Shown here: positions 11,760 to 24,049 of the stretch, piece by piece
Numbering within the stretch: the stretch's first letter is position 1
Layout: each line of letters opens with the position of its first letter
Source of the DNA: Dermanyssus gallinae
Lineage: Eukaryota > Arthropoda > Arachnida > Mesostigmata > Dermanyssidae
DNA length: 64,000 nucleotides
Reading direction: 5' to 3'
NCBI GenBank assembly: GCA_003439945.1
Contig: QVRM01001219.1
Coordinates: 105,001-169,000 of the forward strand
Program-made: the position numbers and the translations under genes
Notes under the pieces: model-generated
Database searches by the model: none
What the model was told of the DNA's origin: nothing
What the model saw: only the letters and a program-made list of their open reading frames with translations

Positions 11760-14379
11760 TATATATGTATATAAATATATATATAACTTTGCATGTAGGC
11801 AGTCTTCAGTACCCCAAAATCTCTAATGATAAGCAAAGGCGAACATGTGATCATTCTTTAAAGTAAACAATATATAATATGTATTCAACAGATTGTTAAA
11901 TAGAGTAAAACATGTGAGTCCTTTTTATACTGAGTGAAGCAACAATGATAACTGGCGGTCACATTGTCGTCAGGAAAGGTCACATACATGTATAGGGCGC
12001 GCCACTAGAGATAAATTGAGGACAAACATAACTAAACAAATGTTTACCTGGTATACTAAAGCAGCATATTAAACAACACTTGTAAAATTAATTTGACACA
12101 AAAAAAACCTGTGAAGTCACCAAAGCTTTGCATTTTCCAGAAATTGTCCAGTACTTTTAGCTGCCCAAAACGACGTTAATAAAGGCTGAAACCTAAAGCT
12201 TAGTCATGCGCTTAATTAGAAGGCATGCTGGACCCCACCACTTTCAGCATGGCTGTCGCTCTAGAAACTGCTCGCTTCATCTTATAGTACAGAACAGAAA
12301 ATGCCTTTATTTACCAAATAACTATTAGGAGGAGGCTGTGATGCAACGGTGCCTATGAAGACACCTTAATGCGCAGTTTCGCAGGCTTCGTCTTTTCTGG
12401 CTACGGCCAGGCAAACACATTATTTATGATTTAATTTTCTTGCGATACCTTTAGATATATGCATTATTTGGCTCCTAGGATTGTTTATTTGCATATCAAA
12501 GAAACAGTCCGTAAGCTTTGAGCTTATAAGACAGTACCCGTCTGTCGTTTTTATAGAAAGTTAACAGAGGCGGTAAGATAACGACATTCGGCTTGATATC
12601 GCACCTTTTACAAAGTATTTTCAGGAATTTTGTCCTTTTTGTTATGGTGATGCAAAATGAATTTGCGAACACCCGCCGCATATTTTTGCCAGGAATTTTG
12701 TCTAAACACCCTTATTCTATAAGGAAAAAAGACGCATAGTCTTAACCTTAATCCGAAAAAATCAATTTCTACAATTTGTGACAGCTAAAAAGTTTGGTGC
12801 ATTCGGATTTGAAATTAAGTTTGCTACGCCGCAGTTGCTAAACCTCCCAAAAGCCAAGGCAGTATTTGACTGTGCAATGTGGAGACAATCAAGTAGATTG
12901 AGCAGACGATCGACATTATTGGTAGGGCAGTGCAGTGAATTTGGTCCACTGAAAACTAACTTTATACATATTTTTCTCCAAAACTAAGCGTTATATTACG
13001 TGCGCCAGCCCACGTCAACCTAGCTATTCGCTAGAATCAAACATAGGATTGAGATTTGCAATAAAAAAAATAGGTTTTTGGCTCTCATTAAATCTGATGA
13101 TGATAATGACTACGAGTGTCAGATAAAATCAACAAAGATATACTTTATTACGTGTTCATGTAGAGCGGCATGTCGCTTTAATAAAGCATCTATGGGAACA
13201 GGCTAATGTTTACGTTGTATACGTGTGTTCATATATACTTAAATATATAGTTGACCGTGAACGTAATTAGTGTCACGTATAAACTTTTTGTCATCTTGAC
13301 GGCGGTTGTAGGGCTATATGCAAACGAAGCATGTTAATGAGATCAACAAAAAAAGGAATTCACACTTAGCCCAATCGTAGCATCGTATAAGTTAAAATGG
13401 GCCTACAACACTAAGACCTATCACCACACTATATGTTTCACAAGAAGTTTCAGTAAATATCGAAATACGCAGATTACATCAGCTACTAGATAAGCAGCGC
13501 TGTAAGAGCGAGAGTTCGGTTCTTCCCAATTTCATGTACTGCAACAGATAACGGATGGTGAGCTTGGCCTTCGGTAGAGGGTTGTCCAAGCGTGTAATAG
13601 CTCGACACCGCGGGTCTCCGATCTCCTGAAGTTCAACGAGCGCTGGTCGGCTTGTTGACTACTAGATTACAATGCTGTCCCAGCTGCACATCAATTGAAG
13701 TAGAAAGGTTGAATTGCACAATCCAGACGATGGGGACAGCATCGGCAGCTGTGGGCATATCTTCGGTCGGGCCAGGGGTAATAGCTCACGAAATGAGGCG
13801 CGTGCTCCTGTATATAATATTGGAAGAAATGTATTATATAATTATATATATATGTATAAAAACATAGATGTAGTACGAAATAAAAATGGAGTCTCTTTTC
13901 TCCGACGAAGGGACTGATAGCTGTTGCGTAGGTAAAGATATCCCCATTTCAACGAGGCTCATTTGTTACAAATCTGCATAAAGATGGTACTACCGTAGAC
14001 AAAGCTGACCGAGCACACCAGCAACATCAGAACTGCACAGCCGACAATAACGCACGCCGAGGCACGCGAGGCCACCATTTTAACTCCACTATGCATTTCC
14101 GCATGTCTGGCGCAACTGCACGTAGGCTGAGACGGAACTGGCGCACTGGCAGTTCCGGTGCTTCTTTCTGTCTGGCGTTTTTCTTCTCTTCCCTCTTCAG
14201 GGGTCAGGCCTCTGACAGCTTAAATTGCGCGCTGTCTCGTCGCGACATCGGTCAGAAGGCAGCCTCAAGTCTTTCGAATGCACGAGGTCAGTCGGCACCT
14301 TTTTTCTAGACAGGCCGTGTCCCGCGCAGCTTCATCAAATCTCTAAAACGAGATAGAGGAGCAGCAAGGCCTTTGCTAC

Positions 14380-14500
14380 GTTGTTGTTGTAGTTGTTGCT
14401 GCCGCTGATACCGTTGTTGCTGTTGCTACTGTGGTTTTTGCAATTGTTGCTGTCGTCTTCGTTGTTGTTGTTGTTGCTGTTGCTGCTGGTTCTGTTGCTG
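14380..14500. repeat. GTT/GCT trinucleotide repeat
   Basis: Imperfect GTTGTTGCT triplets over about 120 bp. The Asn/Ser-rich minus-strand open frame here is a repeat artefact. Confidence 0.8.
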
Positions 14501-15315
14501 TCACAAACAGTCTCCGTCGTCACGAACGTGTAGCGAGAGACGACGACGACGACGACAAGGCACTGTGATTAGTCAATAGTAGGTAATGTGGCACGAACAC
14601 GATACTGTCGCCGCGCAGCAGGGCTGAACGTTTTGTTGTGCTGAGTTACACTAGCCGGCAGCCGTGGTGGGCGGCGCTTGGTTAACTCTTGCCCCACTGC
14701 CTCACGCGCGTGACGTATAACGGCTAACTATTACGCGCTACTATTTCTGCGTCTGTTGCCGTGCCGCTGCGGAACGAATTGCTAACCGATTGGGTATTTA
14801 ACTAGTAGGGTACTTTATTTATGCATGTAGAAATGCAATACGCACGGGCACACATACACAGAAACAATAGCCAGGTGCAGAGAATGGGTCGAAGCGGGTG
14901 GCTCGACCAAGTGGTCGAGTCGCGTGTGGTGGCACTTGCAAGGGTGGTGGCGTAACTCGGCGAGTGATCCAGTTGGAGCTGAACTATTGCTGATCTTAGC
15001 CTCATTGACTACGGTGCGCGTTAGAGTGAGTGCGGCAACTACGCAGATTCGTTGATTGCAAAAAAAAAACATTCAATTAAAGCGGGCGACGATAACAACA
15101 ATAGCAGCAACAACAAACGCACGAATTGACGAAAGGGAACAAAAGTTAAACAAGCGGCTCGTTGAAAGGATTTTTGATCTCTCCATTGCGCTGGCGGATG
15201 GCGCTAGACAAAAGAGACCAAGAGAGGGCTGGGACCGATGGAAAGGGCCAATAGTGCATTGAACTATGGCCAGGGCACCATCATACACGAACCATATACA
15301 GTGTATTTCGGTTGG

Positions 15316-15346
<31 letters not shown>

Positions 15347-16204
15347 AAGAGATAGCAAAAATAAATAAGAACAAGTAGAGAAATAATAAGATAAATTTAG
15401 CCTCAACCGCTCTGTGACTACCCTCGGACTGGCAGCTTAAGGTTTCATCAGACAAAGTGACTTTCACCGAACGAATCAACTCTACTAAAATGAGACCAGA
15501 AGAGATATAAGAACAAGTAGAAAAATAAACCAGACATGAAAAAGTTTAGTGAAACTAAAGACACACGGGAGATTAAAAAAAGGAGAAATAATGTAGAAGA
15601 ATACAACGTGCTCTCTTCTATATATATATATATATATATATATATCATTTGTTTCCAACCATGACCGCTCATTGTTCACTCCGCCATACAGATCCCTAAT
15701 TTGAAAGTCACAGATCAATGTGGTCGATTGTGTGTGTAGTTTAATTCTAGTCCGGGACATCCCTCATGTAAGATAATGGTTGTGTTCTAAACGTTTGCTC
15801 TGTATTCACTTAGACAATGCAACGTCGATATTCACTCCTTGTAGAGTTAGGACAAACAGACAACACAATACATTTTTTTTAGACATCCGTGCCAGAATTG
15901 CGAGTGAAGTAACTGCGTTGCACTTACTACCATAACTTCTTGCTATTGTATAATGCCATTTCGGTTCTTCTATCCTTAGTTTAACATCTGCCTATCTGGT
16001 GTAGATGTCAGCCATTTTTCCTCATGCTACTTAGTGAACTGGAAGTACGGCGCATTCTCTGGGAGTACAAACTGCTTTCTTATCTGTTGGACAAAAAGGG
16101 GCGTAATGGCTCACGGGTAAGCTAGACGATTATATGCGGATATTTGTAAGCCCTTTTAAAGATGCAATGTGTACAGCGAAGATCGTGATTCAGAGATTCC
16201 GTCA

Positions 16205-16960
16205 ATGGAATGTCTGAGTACGTGAATCTGTTCACAAACTTCAGCTGCTGCCCATATAGTATCTGCTGGTCGGCCGGCGTGTCTGAATTTAATGATTTCT
16301 GTCTCTCGCCGACCTCCCTTACATGGCGAGGTGGAATCTGCTGCCGTTATAGAGTACTAGATCGTCCGCGTACATGTTCATCTTCATGGCCGGATGTCGG
16401 TTCAGTCGGCGGCTCGATGGTTGTGCGACAAGCAAGCATCAGAAAACTACGGTTTCGCCTTGCGCAAAGCCGGCAGTCTGTTCTGTACATGAGCGCTCCG
16501 CTGTCCGGTCGTCAAAAAAGAATCAAGCTGGCTTGCGGTATGTCCTTGTTTTAGTACACGCTCTACGACCCCTACCTCCGCTTCCCGCTTGAGCAACGCA
16601 CATTATCTTTTTACTCCGGGCCGAACGCAGCACGAAGGCCCATAAGCACACTATACAGCATGCCCATGTGGAAACTGTACGTACCGCCGTTAGCGTTGAT
16701 ATATGAGCTCTCAAACCATATTGCTTGTCTGGGAGAGCCTTTATGTACTCGGCAAACGAGGTCAAACGGCCAACCATAAGGTTCGCTAGCAATTGATACG
16801 CTTAGCCCTTCTTGGCGAAGTCCCGCCAGAAATTGGGCTCAAGCAGTGCTCCATTTTCTTTTGGAACAAGCGGCATGCTTAGTTTTCCGGTATAAAGTCG
16901 TCTATTAAAAGACATATATTGCTTCTGTCTGCCGTTGTTTGCTGGTGTTCGTTACAGATG
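16205..16960 (-). pseudogene. LINE reverse-transcriptase relic with YADD box
   Basis: Minus-strand reading gives LLANLMVGRLTSFAEYIKAL, then PDKQYGLRAHISTLTAV, matching the N-terminal RT motif (RLxxFxE...Q.GFR...ST..A). Downstream is an intact catalytic box, MNMYADDLVLYNGSR, with YADD encoded at 16,361-16,372. Frameshifts and stops lie between these blocks, so it is not functional. Wording differs from the relic at 9.7-10.9 kb. Confidence 0.8.
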
Positions 16961-18135
16961 GTGTCCGATCCAGACGTTTCGTTTCTCGGAAATCGTCGTA
17001 TGTCATTTGCGATTTCCTGCCAAGCGATGCATTCCTTTAGTTTAGCTCTTTATCGTATCTCGGGATCGTGTTATAAGAACTGAGGAGGTTTTGTTTTTTT
17101 AAAGGCTGGTGAGTTTGCTTCATTGGCCATCCCGAAGCCCGAGTCCGATATTGTCTAGCAAAGTTTCTCCGTCCTTGCGCACGTAGGCAGCTCAAGTATG
17201 AAATTTGTATCTCCTGCCACCTATATATATATATACATATTCATAACAGGTCAGTAATATATCACAAATGAGATCATATATGTATGTATCGAAAGATAGT
17301 GAGAGAGACAGAGAAGAGATGTTAAGATGTTACTCTAGAATTTCGAACGAATCCGAGGCATGCAAAAGAAAGGCCAAGGCTAGGTCGTAGACGTGGGCAA
17401 CGCCTCCAGTCCGTTAGCAGGCGTTTCGACCAGCTATTTTGGATAAGAGAAACAAAACAGCGGAAACAAATATCAGCATAATTACTATCAGCATCGTGAA
17501 CAACAACAATGACAACAACGGGTATTGTTGTTAGCCGTACTACTACTACTACGATAATGCTCTCGTATCTATTCTGTTCCCCGCGCTTCATAGATATATT
17601 AACTCGACGTTGTTGTTGTTCACGATGCAGATAGTGATTATGCTGTTGTTGTTGCTGCGGTGGTAGCGTTCTTATTGGCGAGATGACTTGACCCATCGAG
17701 CTACAAGAACAACAACAACAACAACCACATGCCCTCATCGATTTCCCGTCATTCCGCGGTTGTTAGTCCGGCATTCGGTTGGGTGGTCGGTCTGTTTGTC
17801 TGTCTGCCGGCACCGTCTCATGATGATTGGTACGACTTGTTAGTTTTGACTCTTCCAAATTCGCCACCACCCTACAGTTCAGTTTCAGTTCGTTTGCTGT
17901 CTCGGGCCACGGTCCCGCCTGTCGGCTAGGCGAATTTTCGACAAAGATATGTATAAGCAACAAGATCAACGGCTGAACGGCGTTCGTCGTCCTTATCACG
18001 TTGTCGCCCGCGTACGGACGGCCAGAACACACGCTACCCGACACGTGTCATTGTTGCTATATGTTGCGACATAGCGACATAGCTAGACTTCTACACATTG
18101 TACGCCTACAACTACTAGTAAAGTAAAGTTTTCGG
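16961..18135. other. Unassigned non-coding DNA
   Basis: Short TA tract at about 17,222-17,236 and CAA/GTT triplet stretches at 17,500-17,720. Open frames on both strands here are low complexity, and none has recognisable motifs plus splice sites. Confidence 0.45.
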
Positions 18136-18139
18136 GCTG

Positions 18140-18315
18140 ACCCTCAGCCAGGATTCAACGTCCACGGAACTGTTTTTCACATTGCACTATAGACGGACTA
18201 CCCCCATAAGTACAAATTAGTGCAACGGTGGGGTTCGAACCCGCGTTGCACCTATCTAGTGTCTCCTCCGGTTGCGAGGCGCAGACGCATGCCACCAGCA
18301 CGCCACCGGGCTCGA
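18140..18315 (-). mobile_element. tRNA-like SINE, second type
   Basis: On the minus strand, GTGGCGTGCTGGTGGCATGC resembles a tRNA A box region, and GGGTTCGAACCCC (about 18,229-18,241) is a near-perfect B box with self-complementary arms. The distance between them, about 60 bp, suits a tRNA-derived head. I see no complete cloverleaf, so a SINE is preferred over a tRNA gene. Confidence 0.5.
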
Positions 18316-18324
18316 CACTGCTAC

Positions 18325-18425
18325 AACGACTACTTTTACTGCTAATACTACAACTACTTTTACTACTACTACTGCTACTACGACTACTGCTACTTCAACT
18401 TCAACTAGTATAACTACTTCACCTA
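18325..18425. repeat. ACT/CTA trinucleotide repeat
   Basis: About 100 bp of CTACTACTA/CTACAACTA-type triplets immediately after the SINE-like segment, possibly its expanded tail. Confidence 0.75.
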
Positions 18426-18758
18426 CTGGTAAGCAGGCAACCCGGCACGATTACCGAAACTGAAGACGAGTGCCGAAACATCACACTAAACGCCGCATAT
18501 TGTCTGCAAGAACAAGAAGAAGCAAGCCTGGCTGGCATCATCATTATCACCGCCGACACGGCTGCTGTCGACAGCAGGTGCTCAATGCGTTTTCGCCTCT
18601 TCGCCACTCTGAGTCTCGACTCATGCATTAGAAGATCCTGACTTACTGCGAGGGATCATTCTGCTGATTGTATAATTGTAGTAAATATTCGGTAGGCGTT
18701 GTTTTTGTTCGAGATGGTGGGTGATTCGACATGACAGCGAAAGCTCGTCAGAATGAAG

Positions 18759-18795
<37 letters not shown>

Positions 18796-19053
18796 CGCAT
18801 AATATAAAATAATTCTTGTATTAGGAAAACAGACTAGCTGAGCAACGATGCTTACAACTATCCTAGAAAACGCCAGAGAGGTTATCGCTTTGCAAGAGAG
18901 GTTATCGCGCACAACTGTGCAATTTGCAACGTACGCAATACATAAGTTGCAAATGTCCATCTACCAACGACGACAGTATTACCGCGCGTGTAGAAAATGT
19001 TGTGATGATTTATTAATCATTTACAATACGTTTGCACACTCGGCAGTGCTCGC

Positions 19054-19090
<37 letters not shown>

Positions 19091-19570
19091 TCTGCACGCA
19101 CATGTACACATGAAAATGACAGATGGATAAGCGCACTCATGTATGCCTATCTGTACCGACATGTCAGCTGATGTGTGACAACCAAGCGTGCACAATGTGA
19201 AATGCGTACCGACGCCTACGTGCAGCGTGCCGGCGGAAGTGGCAAGCAAACAAGCAAGCCACCAGACGACAGCCTACAACAGCGATCTCGCCTGTGTTTG
19301 TGCGTGGGTGTCTGTTTGGTCTCGCAGGAGGAAGACACGGAGCAATCGACCGAGGCTGTGCTTTGTGCTGGTTCGACGAAGAATTCGATAGCTGCTAAGG
19401 ACGATCTTAGAGAGAGACTCGCCCGCTGCATCCGCCGTTCGTTCGGCCCCGTCCGTTGTTCGGTGTGGCCGGTTTCGTGGTGGCACGCGAGAAGAGGCGC
19501 GAGAGGAGGCGGACTCCCGGAGTAGTTCTTCGTGAAGACCAGGGAGTGAGAGTCATTGCGGTGGCTCACA

Positions 19571-19744
19571 ATGCAGTACCTCAGTCTGGACACAATCAGC
19601 AACAACAGCCCGAGGCACACGTCAAGCAGCCATCAGCATCGTCCTCACCACCACCATCATCATCATTCGAAGTGCACGAGCTCGAGTTTGACCACCAGCG
19701 ATGAAGACGACAGTAATAACACCAACAGCAGCAAGGACGATGAG
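19571..19744 (+). CDS. Putative first coding exon, His/Ser-rich protein
   Basis: An ATG at 19,571 opens a 58-codon frame that ends exactly at GATGAG followed by GTAAGC, a near-consensus donor, in phase 0. The peptide starts MQYLSLDTISNNSPR, carries a run of seven His near residue 26, then a Ser/Thr stretch and an acidic end (TSDEDDSNNTNSSKDDE). The following exon at 20,476 begins in phase 0. I do not recognise the protein. Third positions and the clean donor favour a real exon, but low complexity weakens coding evidence. An upstream GC-richer stretch (19,200-19,570) could be its 5' UTR. Confidence 0.5.
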
Positions 19745-19800
19745 GTAAGCTTACGGCTATCTTAGAGGTAAGCTTACGGCTAGCTTAAAGGTAAGCTGCG
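19745..19800 (+). promoter_or_regulatory. Triplicated splice-donor repeat
   Basis: GAGGTAAGCTTACGGCTA occurs at the exon end and again 25 bp later. A third AAGGTAAGCT follows after about 23 bp. All three present a consensus-like donor. Use of the second would add VSLRLS and then a stop, so donor choice would decide between full-length and truncated product. Confidence 0.55.
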
Positions 19801-20475
19801 AAGACGTGCGAAGTCGTGCCGCATGCTACTCATTGTCATTACTCACGTTAGTGAGATAAGCGCTCATTCTTCACCACGAGAGACAATCAGTGATGCGTCC
19901 TACGACCCAGTGCAGTAGCAGTGCAGGGGCGCCGTATAAGCTTAAGTACGAACTCATCTGCTTTGTTCTCTTTGCCATTTTGCTTCGTGCTCTCGATTGT
20001 ATATCGACGGGACAGCCATCATGCTATGCGGTGACATTAGCCGCAGTTGAATGCAAGCATAATAAATAGTTCGCTCATTCGTATGATATATGAATATACG
20101 TACGTGCGACAAGCTTTACTTCTGCTCTATAGGACATATTAAAGTGCAGGCGTTTTACGCGACAATGGCGTAAATCTTGGGGTAGATCAATGTGAAACGG
20201 GTAAGTGTTACGCCGCCGCACATAAACCTACAACCTGTGATAACAGAGTCAACACTGCGCATAAATGGCACTTCTTTGACTGTTTAACTGTTTCAAACCA
20301 TCAGCAACAACAATGAAAGCAACAGCAATAACAACAACAATAACAAAGTATTTAACTTTGGTTATTAGTATTCAACTTCGCTAGTAGCTCAGCGATTTCC
20401 GCAGTGCTTTGGCGTCCATGTCTAAATGATTTGTTGTTCGGCACGCATGCATACTGTTTCGTCATTTGACTGCAG

Positions 20476-20610
20476 GTTGTGCTGTTTGACGCTTCGGAAA
20501 TCTGGAGCGCACTTCCCGGCCAGCAGAAGGCCGTGCTTTCATCGCTTCAGGTGCCTGTCCACCAGCTCCCGCGTCGCTCCTCTCCATTGCCCTCAATCAA
20601 CGGCGATGAG
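20476..20610 (+). CDS. Putative internal coding exon (45 codons)
   Basis: Flanked by TTTGACTGCAG before and GTACGC after GATGAG, both good splice signals. Length is 135 bp, phase 0 to phase 0, so it joins the exon at 19,571 without a shift. The peptide runs VVLFDASEIWSALPGQQKAV and ends RRSSPLPSINGDE. It is not low complexity, which raises confidence that this is real coding DNA. No family recognised. Downstream phase-0 partners are 22,320 (ending in a stop) or 29,946 (membrane protein). Confidence 0.6.
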
Positions 20611-20660
20611 GTACGCACGTGAAGAATGCTGGACTAATGAGAGCCCCGTTGCCTCCATAC

Positions 20661-20666
<6 letters not shown>

Positions 20667-20715
<49 letters not shown>
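20667..20715. repeat. (TA)n microsatellite
   Basis: About 49 bp of pure TA, in the intron after the 20,476 exon. A second tract lies at 20,849-20,882, directly abutting an inverted-repeat element. Confidence 0.97.
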
Positions 20716-20718
<3 letters not shown>

Positions 20719-20845
20719 CATATCATATTTATTCATCAATTCATATTACAATCTTATGTAAGTAAACTTGTCAATTTTCGGTCTAGAGCAGCCCCTGCAC
20801 CGTTGGGCAAGCGACCCTAGAATTGAGATCGCGTTGTTCCGCTGG

Positions 20846-20882
<37 letters not shown>

Positions 20883-20884
<2 letters not shown>

Positions 20885-21339
20885 AGGTCTCTCAGAATTC
20901 AGCCAACAAACTTTGGGGTCTAGTACAATTCGGCGAGAAAATACTTTTTACAATGGAACGAGGGGCGAAAATGTCTACATTTGAAGTAAGGGCAAAATTA
21001 TCAAACGAGATTGTATCAAGCTTTTATCCTGACATAGATTCACTAAATCTGCGATTGCGAAAGCCCTAGTCATCCTATTGACAACATACCTGCGTGTTTG
21101 GAGGAAAATGTTGTTTCTGTGGAATTGCACTCTACGTTAGCTCAAAGTAGAACAAATGTTGTATTAAAGATCATTTTCGAAAAAAGAATTTATTTGCAAT
21201 TATTATATTTTGATATTATGTATAATTATCCAGTTTTTTAAGAAGACACTTCCGCCCTCTTGTTCCATTGGAAACAAATATTTTTTCGTCGAAATGTACT
21301 AGATCCCAAAGTTGGTTGGACGAATTATGGAAGACTCTG
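20883..21339. mobile_element. Mariner-type miniature inverted-repeat element
   Basis: About 457 bp flanked by TA on both sides. The left end (20,883-20,968) and the reverse complement of the right end (21,252-21,339) match over some 85 bp. Examples are ACTTTGGGGTCTAGTACAAT against ACTTTGGGATCTAGTACATT on the other arm, and AATGGAACGAGGGGCG against AATGGAACAAGAGGGCG. No transposase is encoded. Copies of the same repeat end occur at 11.7 and 37.2 kb. Confidence 0.8.
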
Positions 21340-21401
21340 TATAAATATATATTTTGTATATTTTTAAACAACTAATAGTGTTATATATAGACAACTATAT
21401 A

Positions 21402-21762
21402 CAGGATATTTCTAAATCAAGTGTGCTCATTTGAAGAGGTGATACACTTGTTCAAAAATTAATTTTTCCAATGGATTTTCTTAGGAGTGAGAGTGAAATC
21501 ACTATGTAAGTAATCTGTTATACTGATGTAGATGGTGATGACATCAACTCGCAAAAGGCGTCTTGCAAATGAACGAGTTATTCGTTGGAGAAATCAAATA
21601 CACCGTCGTGTTTGGAAAGATACTCATGCGGGCTTTAAGAAGGCAAATAGTCACATTGAGTGATAACAGTTTGCATAAATCAGAGTTCTGAGATACCCGG
21701 CTTTTGAACCTTCACGTTCAATATTTAAAAAATGTTGGTGCACCAGAAGCGTGTACACCCTG
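21402..21762. mobile_element. Second miniature inverted-repeat element
   Basis: Left end CAGGATATTTCT follows TA, and the right end reads ACACCCTG at about 21,755-21,762. Interior text (TTATACTGATGT, then TAGTCACATTGA and GAGATACCC) matches the reversed right half of the 747-bp element at 36,556-37,302, so they belong to one family. Boundaries are approximate. Confidence 0.5.
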
Positions 21763-22319
21763 CAGGGATCATTTTAGTATCAACTCGATTCAGAAATTAT
21801 TAGTAAGAGTTTTTTCAAAGATTAGATCCTGTGATGCTTCATTTTTGTTTTCTGCGTTCATCATATAAAACTTTGCCATAACGGCCATTAAGCAAATACA
21901 TTCAGGATGTGCATTTAGGGTGCTGGAGATAATTTTGCCGTATGAGAATCAATGTGGTTTGATCCGATATACGACAACCGTAAGCCGGGTTATCCCGCGC
22001 CGAGTGGCAATTGAGGCAGTCGCATCACTATAAAAACTTTTAGTCATTTCACTCTCAGTCCAAGACAACGAAATCCTCCCTCACTCGATTCCTTTACAAG
22101 AGATGCGTCTGTTACGCGTTTGACGCCCTCCTCAAATGACACCCATTAGTCTAGAAGCACACCATAAATATAACCTGTCTGTTATTGATAGTTTTTGCTT
22201 TTGTTATGGATGTCTAAATGATGGATTAGGTTACATACGGATGCTTGATTAAGAGCCGATTGCTTAACTAATAACTGCCTCCAATGAGTCTAAACGTATT
22301 TTTTGAATGACTATTTTAG

Positions 22320-22751
22320 ATGATTGATCCAAACGTGTCAGGGATTGGCTTGGATGGGGCACGTCTATCGTCGGTCCCGCTCTCGTCTTCAGCGCAGAGC
22401 GCCAGGGCAAAAGATTCAGGACGAATGTCGCCGCCAGGTGCCAACTGGAACTTTTTCATCTACTGGACGCTCTGCATTCTCCGATGTCTCGTCTACTGCT
22501 CACCGTTTCGAATCAGCATCCTAAACAGCATTGGCGGCATCCAGACCCAACGCACGGACGATAGCCAGTGGATCCGCAACAACAATGTCACCAGCAACAA
22601 CTACAACAGCACGAGCGACAGCAACAACAACAATAACAACAACAACGATAAAAACAACAAGAGCAGTGACAACAACATTCATACTTCCATTGGCAAAACG
22701 GCTTCGCCGCCGGGCTCACCAGACCAAACCTCGCCTGAAAATGCCGTCTAG
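22320..22751 (+). CDS. Putative terminal exon, Asn-rich with one hydrophobic segment
   Basis: GACTATTTTAG precedes a 144-codon frame ending in TAG. It is phase 0, the only open phase, compatible with the exon ending at 20,610. The peptide has a Ser-rich start, a hydrophobic stretch NWNFFIYWTLCILRCLVYC (possible membrane segment near residue 45), a long Asn/Ser repeat, and the end TASPPGSPDQTSPENAV. Together with the two upstream exons it would give a 246-residue protein. Other frames are also open for part of this stretch, so the call is tentative. Confidence 0.35.
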   Translation: MIDPNVSGIGLDGARLSSVPLSSSAQSARAKDSGRMSPPGANWNFFIYWTLCILRCLVYCSPFRISILNSIGGIQTQRTDDSQWIRNNNVTSNNYNSTSDSNNNNNNNNDKNNKSSDNNIHTSIGKTASPPGSPDQTSPENAV

Positions 22752-23100
22752 TGTTCTCTCAATTGTGTTATATTACTAAGTACTTACGTACTTGGGGACT
22801 AAGCTGGAACCGCTGAGCCGGATCCCACCACGCAAAAAAAAAGGAGAAGAATTTCATTGGTGGCGACGTTTGACGGGGCGGAGGGTATGGAATACGAGGA
22901 AGGCAACAAGAAAGCCATAGCTGTCAAGAAAAAATGCGTTTGTCTGACCGCACATGTCGATCGCCAGTAATGATGATTTGCGCAATTTTTCGCCATATTT
23001 CTGGGGCGCAACGGTCCGGCATTTATTCCACGAATCTGCTTGTTGTATCGGCTCGTCATCGGATCTTCAGTGCAAACACTCCGGGCAGAATAGCAAAACA

Positions 23101-23137
<37 letters not shown>

Positions 23138-23600
23138 TTTTAACGAACATAGGCTTGTACGTGACAACAGAAGAGAAAGCCGCGATGCCAACGACAAATG
23201 ATGTGTATGAGTGATATTGACGCTATAGTGACCCGATTATGCGTCCTGATTGTTTTAATGTTTGTTTGCATTGTCGTAGTAGTTTCATGTTCGAACGTTT
23301 GTACACTCCGTGGCGAATATCATCTATTTGTCACACACGGGACTGCTATTATTTTGGTTATACTATGCATATCTTCATCTGAACAGCGGTTGTGTCAGGG
23401 CCAATCATCCGGACCTTGACCCTCGAAAAAACCTCACATTTTGATGAAGTGGACAAGTAAAAGCAGTCCCTGCCTTCAATTTGATTACCGCTTGCGTACT
23501 TATTTTTCATCGGCACTAAATAGCCTATGTGACTACGGGTTCGTATGAAGCACACTACTGGATTTATCTAATCGTATACATATATATGCTTGTATACGAG

Positions 23601-23663
<63 letters not shown>

Positions 23664-24040
23664 GCGTGTGTGTGTGTCTACAACCAAAGTGCAGTAAACG
23701 TATTTGTCGGAAAACGGCAACCAAGTGTGAGTCAGCATTCGGTATTTTTGGTAATTCAAGTCAGGGTAGCTTCCTTGAATTTTGCGTTCATTGTCACCCT
23801 CCTGGTAATAATTATGACAACACTAATAACAAACACTGCTATTAGTGGGATTAGAACAGTTTTAGTACCGATTAAATTCGTAAGCAGGTTAGATTTGAGT
23901 TAGTTTTTTTTGTCTAGGCGAGTGATGAATAGCCTAGCAGTAGTCCAAGTCATTTATACAACATTCCTCAGTTAGAAATATTTGGTGCTATATATATATA
24001 TATATATATTTACAAAAGCAGACCGAGGCAGTTACGGTAC
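22752..24040. other. Intron-like or intergenic DNA with TA tracts
   Basis: No supported exon. TA tracts at 23,102-23,134, 23,601-23,661 and 23,990-24,009, with a short TG run after the second. Confidence 0.5.
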
Positions 24041-24049
24041 AATTCTATT

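Larger units (their letters stand above)
10901..16200. other. Unassigned non-coding DNA
   Basis: No supported exon. It contains a mariner-type inverted-repeat end at about 11,640-11,759 (finishing GACCCTG before TA), GTT/GCT triplet repeats at 14,380-14,500, and TA tracts at 15,318-15,346 and 15,618-15,646. Many small open frames consist of TA-encoded Tyr-Ile repeats. Confidence 0.5.

Noticed and set aside
18225..18245. Candidate tRNA gene around a perfect B-box arm
   Set aside because: No complete acceptor, D and anticodon arms could be paired; a SINE head is more likely.
23529..23903. 124-codon frame with Tyr-Ile repeats
   Set aside because: (TA)n microsatellites are open in all frames and give Tyr-Ile runs. 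The same applies to frames at 15.3-15.8, 18.7-19.2, 20.4-20.7, 22.8-23.2, 29.85-30.2 and 37.2-37.4 kb.
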